64,000 nucleotides of DNA from Pannonibacter sp. XCT-53 (GCF_009915765.1 NZ_JAABLQ010000001.1:1674001-1738000); one strand, 5' to 3'; counted from the stretch's first letter, positions 39,211 through 49,220 are shown. Notes: a model not told the origin generated them from the letters alone. A program made the numbers and translations.

Positions 39211-41985
39211 ATGACCACTGCAGACCGGATTGTCCAGCTGTTCCAGAACGTTCTGCAGCGTACGCCGGAACTCTACTATTCAACGACCTACGCCTATCTC
39301 GTCGACAAGGGCGTGCGGAGCTTCGACAGTTTCCGGGACGAACTGGCAGGCAGTGCGGAAGCCGTCACCTATGTCGACCAGGTGATCCGCATCTATCAGG
39401 CCGCCTTTGGCCGCGTGCCGGACGTGACCGGAATTAGCGGCTGGGTGAAGGACCTGCGCGCGGATGCCACCGCCCTGTCCAAGGTGGCGGCCGGCTTTGT
39501 CAATTCGCAGGAGTGGAAGAACCGCTACGGCGACAACAGCGTCAGCGATGTCTCGCTCGGCGCGCTGTACCAGAATGTGCTGGGCCGTGCGGGCTCCGCC
39601 GCCGAGATCGCCGCCTGGAAGGCCACGGGTCAGCCGATGACCCAGATCCTGATCGGCTTCTCCAATTCGGCCGAGTTTCAGGCCAAGTCCGCCGCCGCGG
39701 TTCTGGCGCTGAAGACGGCAGCCGGCGCTGTCGCGGCGGCCGATCTTGCCAAGGTCTACACCGGCAAGAGCCCGCTCGACATGTCGAACCGTGACGGGGC
39801 GCTGATCCTCACGGCCGGGGACGACGTGATCAGGGCCCTGGATGCAAACAGCACGATCATCGGCACGGTCTCGACCGGCGCGGGCGGCACGTTCCAGAGC
39901 GGCGACCAGATCGATGGCGGGGCCGGATACGACACCCTGCGCCTGACCAATGCCATGCGCACCGGCGACACCGTCCTGCCGGTTGCCAGCGTCAGCAACG
40001 TCGAGGCCCTCTATCTCGACTATCTGACCTATGGCCTTGCCACTAGCGAGAGGATCGACCTGCGGTCGTGGACCGGGCTGGAGAGTGTGAACGCCGAAAC
40101 CTCCGGCACCTGGACGATGCTGACCCGCGGCAACGTGCGGGAGGTCACCGCCCTGGGCGGGTCCGGTGCCGTCATCGAGGACACGGCGGGGGCCGGCGGC
40201 GACAGGCTCGCCTCGGTGACGCTCTATTCCGCCCTCCAGGCGACGATCCGCTCGGACGCCCTGACGGACCTGAAGCTGATCAGTTCCAGCAACACCGACC
40301 CCAACAGACCGAACATCATCAAGGTCGAGGCAGCAGCCCGGCCCCTGAACCTCGACCTCGCTTCCTCGTCCGTGGCGATCCACGTCATTGACGAGACAGC
40401 CACCTCGCTGCAGATCCGCGTCTTTGGCGGCCTGTCGAGCATCGCCAGCTTTGCGCCGCGGGCGACCAGCGTTTCCGTGGACGCGGACGAGATCATCACC
40501 TTCGAGACGGTCAACTGGGCGGCCGCGCGGAGCCTGACCATCACCGGTGACAGCATGGTGCTGTTCCTCGACGGGCCGACGGCCCTCACCACGCTGGATG
40601 CCACCGGCAGCAGCGGCAATGTGACGGTGACGCGGGAGATGCTGAACACCTCGATTGCCAGCGGCTCAGGCGCCGACCGCTACACCTCGGCCTCGACCAG
40701 CTCCAGCACGCGGATCGATCTGGGGGCGGGCGACGACTGGCTGGCGATCCGCGGAACGGACTACGGCAGCGTCAACGGCGGGGCCGGCGTCGACAGGCTG
40801 GTCACCCAGATCGCAAGCTTCGCCAATGGCGCGCTTGCCTCTGCTGCCTCGCGTTTCAGCGGCTTCGAGGTGCTGGACGTGGCGTCGGGGGATATCGCCG
40901 CGCCCCAGACGATCGATGTCACCGCCTTCAATGCCACCGGGCAGAATGCCATCACCACGGTTGCCCTGAGCGGGGCCATCGTCGGTGAGCCGGTGACGGT
41001 GAAGGGCCTTGCCTCCGGCGGCACCCTGCAGCTGTCGGGCTATTTCACGGAAGGCGTCACCGTCGTCGTGGACGGCGCCGCGACCCGCGCCAATGACAGT
41101 TTCACCTTTGAACTCAAGGGGGAAGACGCCACGGTCGGCGGATACGGTTTCCAGATTGCCGATGTCGAGACGGTGAATTTCCGCGTCGACACCACCCCGC
41201 CACGGGGCGGCGGCGGCGATTTTTCCGGTGCCGCCGTCCAGACCATCAAGGTGACGGGCAACGGGCCCTCGCTCTGGCTGGGCAACTACTCGGGGACTGC
41301 GCTGATGGTCCTCGACGCGGCGGGCTTTGCCGGCGGTGTCGACCTCACGACCAAGGACGCGCTGACCGGGCCTGTGACCTTCCTCGGCGGCAAGGGCAAG
41401 GACACCCTGTCTGTCCGCTCGGCCGCCGCCAGCGTGACCATGGACGGCGGGGCGGGCGACGATGTGCTGACCGGCTCCGCCACCTGGGCCAACACGCTGA
41501 CCGGGGGCGACGGCAACGACACGCTGACCGGCGGGTCCGCGGCCGACACCCTGTCGGGCGGGGCGGGCAATGACGTGATCAGGACCGGGACCGGCGCGGA
41601 CATGGTCGATGTCGGCAGCGGGCTGGACACGGTGATCCTGTCGCTGAACAGCAGCCGGGTGACGACCTTCGTCACGATTGCCGGCATGGGCAAGGGCGAC
41701 CGGATCGACCTCGTCAATGACGCACGGGTGGCCAGCTTCGTGGCGGCCAAGGTGACGGCGCCGGCCGGGACGACGTTCCAGAAACTCCTGGACACGGCCG
41801 CCACCGGCGACGACGTGCGCGTGACCTGGTTCCAGTTCGAGGGCAACACCTACATCGTGCAGGACCTCAGCCGGTCCACGGTCGGCTTCAATCCGGAAGC
41901 CGACCAGCTGGTCAAGCTGGTCGGCCTGATCGACCTCAGCACGGCGACGCTCAGCGGCGGCAGCGCCCATCTCCTGACGATCTGA
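39211..41985 (+). CDS. Large RTX/S-layer-like protein with DUF4214 N-terminus (copy 2)
   Basis: A 924-residue paralogue of the gene just upstream, with the same plan: DUF4214 modules (about 50-165), a long low-complexity beta region, RTX repeats GGAGDDVLT, GGDGNDTLT, GGAGNDVIR (about 743-790) and the same C-terminal block (VTWFQFEGNTYIV, then ADQLVKLVGLIDLS) that ends in LLTI. The N-terminal 170 residues are nearly identical to copy 1, including DNA tracts without a single mismatch, while the middle is strongly diverged. The first 45 residues also differ. The start at 39211 (MTTADRIVQ) has the same spacing to the DUF4214 part as copy 1. No type I exporter lies next to it except ndvA, which is another kind of ABC protein. 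Confidence 0.85.
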   Translation: MTTADRIVQLFQNVLQRTPELYYSTTYAYLVDKGVRSFDSFRDELAGSAEAVTYVDQVIRIYQAAFGRVPDVTGISGWVKDLRADATALSKVAAGFVNSQEWKNRYGDNSVSDVSLGALYQNVLGRAGSAAEIAAWKATGQPMTQILIGFSNSAEFQAKSAAAVLALKTAAGAVAAADLAKVYTGKSPLDMSNRDGALILTAGDDVIRALDANSTIIGTVSTGAGGTFQSGDQIDGGAGYDTLRLTNAMRTGDTVLPVASVSNVEALYLDYLTYGLATSERIDLRSWTGLESVNAETSGTWTMLTRGNVREVTALGGSGAVIEDTAGAGGDRLASVTLYSALQATIRSDALTDLKLISSSNTDPNRPNIIKVEAAARPLNLDLASSSVAIHVIDETATSLQIRVFGGLSSIASFAPRATSVSVDADEIITFETVNWAAARSLTITGDSMVLFLDGPTALTTLDATGSSGNVTVTREMLNTSIASGSGADRYTSASTSSSTRIDLGAGDDWLAIRGTDYGSVNGGAGVDRLVTQIASFANGALASAASRFSGFEVLDVASGDIAAPQTIDVTAFNATGQNAITTVALSGAIVGEPVTVKGLASGGTLQLSGYFTEGVTVVVDGAATRANDSFTFELKGEDATVGGYGFQIADVETVNFRVDTTPPRGGGGDFSGAAVQTIKVTGNGPSLWLGNYSGTALMVLDAAGFAGGVDLTTKDALTGPVTFLGGKGKDTLSVRSAAASVTMDGGAGDDVLTGSATWANTLTGGDGNDTLTGGSAADTLSGGAGNDVIRTGTGADMVDVGSGLDTVILSLNSSRVTTFVTIAGMGKGDRIDLVNDARVASFVAAKVTAPAGTTFQKLLDTAATGDDVRVTWFQFEGNTYIVQDLSRSTVGFNPEADQLVKLVGLIDLSTATLSGGSAHLLTI

Positions 41986-42116
41986 GCCACCTCGGCGGGA
42001 TGGCCGCGCGGCGCCCTTGTGCCGCCCGGCCCTGCCGACTAGAACTTCAAGGTTTGCCTCATCCGCCGGCCGCCGCCTCACGCGCGGCGGCCGGCGCGCG
42101 GGGCGTGAGGACAACC

Positions 42117-43460
<1,344 letters not shown>

Positions 43461-43476
43461 ATCAGGAAGTTGTACC

Positions 43477-45978
43477 TTAGTCCCAAGTTCCAAGAGTATA
43501 GTATCGAAAGATACGTTCTTTTACCCGATTGATTTGGGAATCTGTACGCGACATGGCCTGAATTAGATTGAAGTACCTTTGCGCGGCCGCTCGGGCGGAT
43601 TTTTTTTGGCCATGCTTGATGAGTACCGGTATGTGACGCTCAGCTAAAGTAACAATTGGATAAAAATCAGCGCCAGAGCGCTGCTCTGCGTGAAGTCCCT
43701 CAAGTGTTTCAACTGCCTCTCCAAGAAGCGCCACAGTCATCGCATCATAGCTTGGCCTTTCAAGAGCGACCCTAAGCTGAAGATCTGCCAAGGCGTGAAC
43801 TGCAAAAATATTCTCCGGGTAAGCAGCTATCGACTTCTTCAGAGAATCCATTGCTTGCTCAAGATCACCAAACATCGACTGATACTGGCCGTATTGCAGC
43901 CAAAAATGTCCATCAAGTTGGAATTCAATTTCGAAACTTCTGTACACCCGCAGGCCTTCGTCAACTTCGTTGCGGCGACGAGCCATGTCCCCAATAAAGT
44001 TATGATTCAACAGAAACTTAAATAACAAAGCATCCAGACGATTAACACTCCGAACAACAGGGGGTTCGAATTTCGTAAATGACCTAAGTATCTCAACAAT
44101 CGCGTCTACAATAAGATTAAATCTGGCAACATTCTCTATAATATGTCGGACATATAGTTCATGCCGAGCAACAAGTCGACCATCGTTATTTTCGCTAACA
44201 ATACCCTCAAGCTTTAATATGGCTTCGTCGAACGAAATTAATGCATCTAGAGAATTAAAGACCTCCCTAACTACAGCTCTAGATATTCCAACACGTGCGA
44301 GAGTTGCAATTCCAACAATCAAAAAAACGAGCTTCGCACTATCATCACGAATTTTTTCATATTCATCCGTAATCACATTAGTAAATTTTGTTGACGCGGT
44401 CGTCTCTTTCAGAGCAATCAAGAGCTGCTCCTGCGACTGAGCTAACTTTCTAAGTCTTTCTTTTGGCGTCATACGTTTAAATTTTGGCGCGGGGACATAT
44501 TTGAGCAGTCGCTCTATTAACGCCGCAAAGTCACTTGCAACAAAACGCTGAAACTCAAATGCTGTCGTAGATCCTCCAACTCTCCGTTCGATGTGCTGCC
44601 TCCACTCGCTCGTTCGCGCGCTCGTAACAAGCGTGATCCTCCCCTTAGGGAAGCTCAACACATCTTCGCTTAATCCATCGCCAAATACAAATGCATCACC
44701 GAGATAAACGATAACATGTTCGTCCTCATGTATCTTCAATATTAATTCAAGCGCTTGCCGCAATGACCTGACCCCACCTCTTATTTCATAAAATACCTTT
44801 GATTCATTCTCTCGAGAATACTTAAGTAAAGACTGAAGTAGAGCAGTTGTTTTACCACTGCCAGATTGACCATATACTAAGAACATTCGATCCGCTGATT
44901 CGATCGACGCCTCAAGTGCACAATATAAGTCAGTAGTTGCAGATAACCATACAGGGATATCGCTCGCTGCAATCGTGAATGTAACTGGCCCCCCCTCAAG
45001 GAAACCTCGAGCGATTTGTTGCTGCTCCACACCTCGAAGCTCGTCAGCTTTAGCCTTTGCAGCTCGCCAAGTATGAAGGATAACAAAACTTGCTGCATGT
45101 AAGTCAAAATTATTAATTCTCTTTGTCTTCGCAATTGTATCAATAAATAAATTTTCCGCCCTGTTAATTTCAAGCGGTGTATTCGCGTCTGGAAGTGTTT
45201 GCTTGAGCCAATTGACAAAATCCTTAAGGGCCCCCTCGATCACGACAATGCGCCGCGCAGCATACTGGGCCTTTTTGATTTCGCTAAGTTTATCAGGAGT
45301 AATAAGAAAGGCCGTACCTAATGACGCCTGCTCGCTTGGACGAGCTCGATCGAGCTCAGCAGAAAGAATAGGCTCATTTAGTGTACTCCCGATAAAGACA
45401 GGCACATGGGCTGTGTAATCTACGACGGCTTGCCGATACCAATCATGTTGATTTCTATTCAGCCTTTGATTGTAATCAAAAGAACTAAAAATGAAGCCGT
45501 GTTCTGGCTTTAGCGCTTCTCCGTGTAAATGTATGATATGAAGATATTCAATTCCCTCATAGTCCGCGACTTGATCTCTTAGCCCATTAAAATACCTACG
45601 ACGCTGCACAGAATGCGCAATGTTCTCAAGCGTATCGTCGATATTCCAAGTATAAATTCGATACCAACTATAATTAAGTAATTCTTTTAACTCATTAGAC
45701 GGAGTAGTGCGTGTATATTCAGACTTAAACAAAGCATGAATTTTAGCCTCACCAACTCGCGACATAACCGCCTGAACAACGTCGGCCAGGCTATCCTCTC
45801 CCGGGGAAAATCCACCCATTTCGGCGAGTTGATTAGCTAGCGCTCTCGACTGCTTAACATTCTCACGTTGTCCGTTGAGTGACGTTGCAGAAGCTCCAGC
45901 CCCGAGCAGCAATACTACCTTACCTTCTTTAACCGCCTTACGCAGTAACCTTAAGTCTTGTTCCGAAAGTTCAAACAT
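43477..45978 (-). CDS. SIR2 - STAND-like NTPase - TPR protein, probable anti-phage gene
   Basis: An 833-residue protein, AT-rich. Seen in order: a SIR2-type NAD-binding/hydrolase domain (about 1-260), with GAGAS at 26-30, TWNID with Asn112, and HLHG with His152; a P-loop NTPase domain with Walker A GQSGSGKT (Lys376), a strand VIVYLGD as candidate Walker B (about 422-428), and a sensor VTSART (about 451-456); and a C-terminal helical part with TPR-like pairs (LQYGQYQSMFGDLEQAMDSL near 680-700). This plan matches SIR2-STAND defence proteins such as Avs5, which detect phage proteins and deplete NAD. Start ATG 45978 is favoured by GGGAG 7 bases upstream; GTG 45984 is too near. The rest of the gene lacks other partners. 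Confidence 0.8.
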   Translation of the reverse strand: MFELSEQDLRLLRKAVKEGKVVLLLGAGASATSLNGQRENVKQSRALANQLAEMGGFSPGEDSLADVVQAVMSRVGEAKIHALFKSEYTRTTPSNELKELLNYSWYRIYTWNIDDTLENIAHSVQRRRYFNGLRDQVADYEGIEYLHIIHLHGEALKPEHGFIFSSFDYNQRLNRNQHDWYRQAVVDYTAHVPVFIGSTLNEPILSAELDRARPSEQASLGTAFLITPDKLSEIKKAQYAARRIVVIEGALKDFVNWLKQTLPDANTPLEINRAENLFIDTIAKTKRINNFDLHAASFVILHTWRAAKAKADELRGVEQQQIARGFLEGGPVTFTIAASDIPVWLSATTDLYCALEASIESADRMFLVYGQSGSGKTTALLQSLLKYSRENESKVFYEIRGGVRSLRQALELILKIHEDEHVIVYLGDAFVFGDGLSEDVLSFPKGRITLVTSARTSEWRQHIERRVGGSTTAFEFQRFVASDFAALIERLLKYVPAPKFKRMTPKERLRKLAQSQEQLLIALKETTASTKFTNVITDEYEKIRDDSAKLVFLIVGIATLARVGISRAVVREVFNSLDALISFDEAILKLEGIVSENNDGRLVARHELYVRHIIENVARFNLIVDAIVEILRSFTKFEPPVVRSVNRLDALLFKFLLNHNFIGDMARRRNEVDEGLRVYRSFEIEFQLDGHFWLQYGQYQSMFGDLEQAMDSLKKSIAAYPENIFAVHALADLQLRVALERPSYDAMTVALLGEAVETLEGLHAEQRSGADFYPIVTLAERHIPVLIKHGQKKSARAAAQRYFNLIQAMSRTDSQINRVKERIFRYYTLGTWD

Positions 45979-46105
45979 TGCCACTCCCAGCCTGCCCTTC
46001 GCTTATCCCCATCCATGAACAATCGTAAAACGCGATCGTCAATCTACTTTAAGGATTGTTTCTGGAAACAACAACCATCGCGGTTCCTGCGTTTGCAAAG
46101 TTACC
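45979..46105. promoter_or_regulatory. Upstream region of the SIR2 gene
   Basis: This 127-base stretch, moderately AT-rich, holds the promoter of the SIR2 gene, which reads to the left. No other feature was found. It ends at the first of three copies of an rpsI-type terminator. Confidence 0.4.
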
Positions 46106-46148
46106 CCCCAAAAACCAAAAAACCCGCCGGCTTGCACCGGCGGGTTTC
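46106..46148 (-). terminator. Copy A of the rpsI-type terminator
   Basis: AAAAACCCGCCGG-CTTG-CACCGGCGGGTTT: on the minus strand this is a strong GC stem with a T-run. It is almost identical to copy B at 46280 (including the leading CCCCAAAAACC) and similar to the true rpsI terminator at 48098. It reads towards the SIR2 promoter, so it would stop transcription entering from the right. No gene ends just before it. Confidence 0.8.
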
Positions 46149-46279
46149 TCCAGACTGCTGACAAACCTGCAACCTCTCCGTCGTCATCCTCGGCCCTCTG
46201 CCGAGGATCTATACAAGTCAATGGCTGGCAGATGGTCGGGACAAGCCCGACCATGACTAACGAGAAGAAGGCCCCCCTC
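46148..46279. repeat. Palindromic element between terminator copies A and B
   Basis: Contains small inverted repeats: CCTCGGC...GCCGAGG near 46188-46207 and GGTCGGGACAAGCCCGACC near 46232-46250. Resembles the GTCATCC / GACAAGCCCG intergenic palindromes of this lineage. There is no gene. Confidence 0.5.
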
Positions 46280-46323
46280 CCCCAAAAACCAAAAAACCCG
46301 CCGGCTTGCACCGGCGGGTTTTT
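46280..46323 (-). terminator. Copy B of the rpsI-type terminator
   Basis: The same structure as copy A, followed to the right by a truncated copy of the rpsI 3' end. Stem CCCGCCGG/CCGGCGGG with a T-run on the minus strand. It is 26 bases from the stop codon of the rpsI remnant, near the 30 bases seen at the intact gene. Confidence 0.8.
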
Positions 46324-46349
46324 CGGTTGTCTGACAAGCAGCTGAGGGA

Positions 46350-46488
46350 TCAGCGCTTGGAGAACTGGAACGCGCGGCGTGCCTTGGCACGGCCGTACTT
46401 CTTGCGCTCGACCACGCGGCTGTCGCGGGTGAGGAAGCCTTCCTTCTTCAGGATGGCGCGCAGTTCCGGCTCGTAGTGGGTCAGGGCC
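46350..46488 (-). pseudogene. Broken duplicate of the 3' end of rpsI
   Basis: These 139 bases encode the last 46 codons of ribosomal protein S9 and the stop, reading [19 protein letters not shown] at the end. They match the intact gene (48158-48296) with only a few mismatches (for example, Ala for Ser in RRSFQF). The homology stops abruptly at 46488, inside GGGTCAGGGCC, where it passes into a repeat element. There is no start codon or promoter, so it is not a functional copy. The homology also extends about 16 bases beyond the stop codon. Confidence 0.9.
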
Positions 46489-46675
46489 GGGACAAGCCCT
46501 GGATCTGCGCTTCGCTGCGCTCAGCTGGTCCAGGATGACGGCGGAGGGTGGGCTGTCACCCTGTCCCAAAAGATCAGTCGTGGTTGCAAAGGCTGGTTCC
46601 AGCCATCGCATTCCCCGTCATTCCGGACAACGTGAGCGCCAGCAAACCGCTGATCCGGAATCCAGCGCACCTGTG
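46479..46675. repeat. Direct repeat copy 1 (about 195 bp)
   Basis: Starting at GGGTCAGGGCCGGGACAAGCC, it includes the tracts AGCTGGTCCAGGATGACGG and AAAAGATCAGTCGT and a GTCATTCCGGACAA palindrome part. Repeated with about 90% identity (estimated by eye) at 46770-46965. These sequences are typical non-coding intergenic palindromes of this lineage. Confidence 0.75.
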
Positions 46676-46769
46676 TGAGCGTCAGCGAACGCACCATCGG
46701 TACTGCCTCGCCGAGCCCCGTGAACCGGTCTTGTCGCGCTCCGCGCGGCTGATGTCTGGCTCCCGGGTC

Positions 46770-46965
46770 AGGCCCGGGACAAGCCCTGGATCTGCGCTTC
46801 GCTGCGCTCAGCTGGTCCAGGATGACGGCGGAGGGTGGGCTGTCACCCTGTCCCAAAAGATCAGTCGTTATTGCAAAGGCTGGTTCCGACCATCGCCATC
46901 CCCCCGTCATTCCGGACAAGGTGAGCGCCAGCGAGACGCCGATCCGGGAGCCAGCCAATCTGTCC
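46770..46965. repeat. Direct repeat copy 2 (about 195 bp)
   Basis: Second copy of the element at 46479-46675. It begins GGGTCAGGCCCGGGACAAGC, where copy 1 begins with the hybrid GGGTCAGGGCCGGGACAAGC. Between the copies, 46676-46769 is non-coding. The shadow open frame of 417 residues through this region on the minus strand is not a gene. Confidence 0.75.
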
Positions 46966-47026
46966 GGGCGACAGCGAGGGCTTGAACCCGGCAAGCCGGC
47001 ATGACAATGGCGGCGGCGGGTGGGGG

Positions 47027-47935
47027 CTAGAGCAGCCAGCCCTGGCTGAGGGAGAAGTCGAGGCGGCGCTGGTTGATGGGGCCGAGCGGCTCTTCCTGCA
47101 GCTCGAACAGGTGGATGTCGCCGGCGCGGTCGTGGTGATAGGCCCAGGCGCGGCGGAAATAGCTGCGCAGGAAGCGGGCGTTCTGGGTGCGGCCGTCGAC
47201 AATCAGCACGCAGCCCGGTTCGAGGAAGAACTCCAGCCGCAGGATGTCGGCCGACATGGGCATGCGCTCGGGGCTTGCGATGGAAAAGCCGTTGAGGCGT
47301 GCCGTGGTGGCAAACTGCGACGGGCCGTCGAGATAGATCAGGTCCGGGGCGATGTTGGGCAGCTCGGAATAGACGGTGGCAAAGCGGTTGTCGTGGGTGA
47401 TCAGCTCGACACTGCTGCGTGTCACCGTGGCATGGGGCTGCAGCGCGGGGCCAAGCCGCTCCCGGGTCAGCGCCTGATAGCGTGGATCCTCCTCCACCGC
47501 ATGCACGTGGAACGGCTGTTCGGTGCGCAGGTGCCGGCGGGCCCAGCCGTCGAAATGGCCGGCGAGAAGCCGCATCGCATGCGCGAGGATCACCGTGCTG
47601 AAGCCGCTGCCGAACTCCAGGACCGAGACGCTGCGCCGCCGCAGCGCCAGCCAGTGCAGGCGGCAGAGGTCGCCGAGCACCGGCCCGAGCGGGTCGGCCT
47701 TCTCCACCCCGTCGCGCAGCTCCGCCAGAGGGTCGGTCGCGGTCGGCTCCCCTGCCCCGGCCAGATGCGGCCACAGGTCGAGCGCGTCGGCGTAGGCGCG
47801 GGCGCGGGCGGGATCGTTGAAGTCGGTGAGGGCAAATCCCCCGACGAGGGCCTCGACCGGCTGGAAGGCCGGCGCGATGGCCGTCGGGGCATTGGCCGGA
47901 TCCAGCCTCAGCACGGGCTTCTCCCAGGCGTGCAC
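47027..47935 (-). CDS. Putative class I SAM-dependent methyltransferase
   Basis: A 302-residue protein. Seen: a motif SVLEFGSGFSTVIL (about residues 103-116), a methyltransferase motif I type with an acidic residue and glycines, HVHAVEEDPRY (acidic residue at the end of strand 2), and PDLIYLDGPSQF (motif post-III). The N-terminal 95 residues have no hallmark. The C-terminal RRAWAYHHDRAGDIHLFELQ is typical of bacterial FkbM/CmcI-like or unclassified methyltransferases. The gene stands alone between repeats and the rpsI terminator, on the same strand as rplM-rpsI. Composition matches the genome. Alternative start codons downstream cannot be excluded. Confidence 0.55.
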   Translation of the reverse strand: MHAWEKPVLRLDPANAPTAIAPAFQPVEALVGGFALTDFNDPARARAYADALDLWPHLAGAGEPTATDPLAELRDGVEKADPLGPVLGDLCRLHWLALRRRSVSVLEFGSGFSTVILAHAMRLLAGHFDGWARRHLRTEQPFHVHAVEEDPRYQALTRERLGPALQPHATVTRSSVELITHDNRFATVYSELPNIAPDLIYLDGPSQFATTARLNGFSIASPERMPMSADILRLEFFLEPGCVLIVDGRTQNARFLRSYFRRAWAYHHDRAGDIHLFELQEEPLGPINQRRLDFSLSQGWLL

Positions 47936-48097
47936 GCGTCTTGCTCCTTCAGGTTCGGCCAGGCGGCCCGAGGCACCGGTCAGGTCATGTCAGGCGGGGC
48001 GGGGCCGGGCCGTTTCGGTCACGACATGTAATCATGCTAGGGCGCGCGGGGACCGCGCGGCAACCGCCGCGACGCCGGCCCGGGGGCTTATCAGACG

Positions 48098-48128
48098 AAA
48101 AAACCCGCCGGCGTGCACCGGCGGGTCT
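48098..48128 (-). terminator. Terminator of rplM-rpsI
   Basis: Stem CCCGCCGG-CGTGCA-CCGGCGGG followed on the minus strand by TTTTTT, 30 bases after the rpsI stop. It has two relatives at 46106 and 46280. Confidence 0.9.
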
Positions 48129-48157
48129 TGTCTGCGCTCTGGCAAGCCGCTGAGGGA

Positions 48158-48634
48158 TCAGCGCTTGGAGAACTGGAACGAGCGACGTGCCTTGGCACGG
48201 CCGTACTTCTTGCGCTCGACCACGCGGCTGTCGCGGGTGAGGAAGCCTTCCTTCTTCAGGATGGCGCGCAGTTCCGGCTCGTAGTGGGTCAGGGCCTTGG
48301 AGATGCCGTGACGCAGGGCGCCGGCCTGACCGGACAGGCCACCACCGGTGACGGTGGCAACGATGTCGTACTGGCCATCGCGGTTGGTCAGCATGACCGG
48401 CTGACGCAGGATCATCTGCAGCACCGGACGGGCGAAATACGCCTGGTATTCGGTGCCGTTGATGGTGATCTTGCCGGTGCCCGGCTTGACCCAGACGCGG
48501 GCAATGGCGTTCTTGCGCTTGCCGGTGGCATAGGCGCGACCGTGCGCGTCCAGCTTCTGGACGTGAACCGGGGCGTCAGCGGCGGCCGTTGCAACGGCGC
48601 CCTTCAGCTGGTCCAGGGAGTTCAGCTCGACCAT
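48158..48634 (-). CDS. rpsI: 30S ribosomal protein S9
   Basis: A 158-residue small-subunit protein. Seen: [29 protein letters not shown] (the S9 hallmark), [19 protein letters not shown], and the C-terminal tail [19 protein letters not shown] whose last residues reach the tRNA at the P site. The ATG at 48634 is two bases after the rplM stop (TGAGCATG); a TTG two codons upstream is in frame but less likely. A truncated copy of the 3' end is at 46350-46488. Confidence 0.97.
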   Translation of the reverse strand: MVELNSLDQLKGAVATAAADAPVHVQKLDAHGRAYATGKRKNAIARVWVKPGTGKITINGTEYQAYFARPVLQMILRQPVMLTNRDGQYDIVATVTGGGLSGQAGALRHGISKALTHYEPELRAILKKEGFLTRDSRVVERKKYGRAKARRSFQFSKR

Positions 48635-48636
48635 GC

Positions 48637-49101
48637 TCAAGCCCTCTTCGCGTTCTTGTCGTTGAGGCTCTTGACGTCGACGAGGGTCGGCGTCTGGGCA
48701 TCATGCGGATGGGACGGGCCAGCATAGACCTTGAGGTTCTTCAGCTGGCGGCGGGACAGCGGGCCACCCGGCATCATGCGCTCGACGGCCTTCTGGAGCA
48801 CGCGCTCCGGGAAACGGCCCTCGATGATGGCGCGCGCGGTGCGCTCCTTGATGCCGCCCGGATGACCGGTGTGCCAGTAGTACTTCTTGTTCTCGTACTT
48901 GCGGCCGGTCAGGACAACCTTGTCGGCGTTGACAACAATGATGTTGTCGCCGCAATCGACGTGGGGCGTGAAGGTCGGCAGATGCTTGCCGCGCAGGTGG
49001 CTGGCGATGTAGGCAGCCAGACGGCCCACAACCATGCCTTCCGCGTCGATCAAGATCCACTTCTTTTCGACCTCAGCCGGCTTGGCAGAGAAGGTCTTCA
49101 T
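48637..49101 (-). CDS. rplM: 50S ribosomal protein L13
   Basis: A 154-residue large-subunit protein. Seen: [18 protein letters not shown] at the start, [60 protein letters not shown] and [14 protein letters not shown], as in L13. The ATG at 49101 is used. It is the first gene of the rplM-rpsI operon. A clear promoter sits at 49192-49220. Confidence 0.98.
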   Translation of the reverse strand: MKTFSAKPAEVEKKWILIDAEGMVVGRLAAYIASHLRGKHLPTFTPHVDCGDNIIVVNADKVVLTGRKYENKKYYWHTGHPGGIKERTARAIIEGRFPERVLQKAVERMMPGGPLSRRQLKNLKVYAGPSHPHDAQTPTLVDVKSLNDKNAKRA

Positions 49102-49191
49102 CTGTGTTGATCCATGATTGATCGGTGAAACCAGACCGGTGCGGACAGGGAGGCGGAACCCGCGTCTTGCCGTACCGTGTGTTCGGGCAGG

Positions 49192-49220
49192 GTGATACGC
49201 GTTCGCCGGAGAAACGTCAA
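49192..49220 (-). promoter_or_regulatory. Candidate sigma-70 promoter of rplM-rpsI
   Basis: On the minus strand TTGACG (49220-49215) and TATCAC (49197-49192) with a 17-base spacer. This places the start of transcription about 80 bases before rplM. The preceding DNA to 49300 is AT-rich, as in a strong ribosomal promoter. Confidence 0.65.

Noticed and set aside
46521..47774. 417-residue minus-strand frame near the methyltransferase gene
   Set aside because: It runs in a different frame through the methyltransferase gene and the direct repeats, and has shadow composition.
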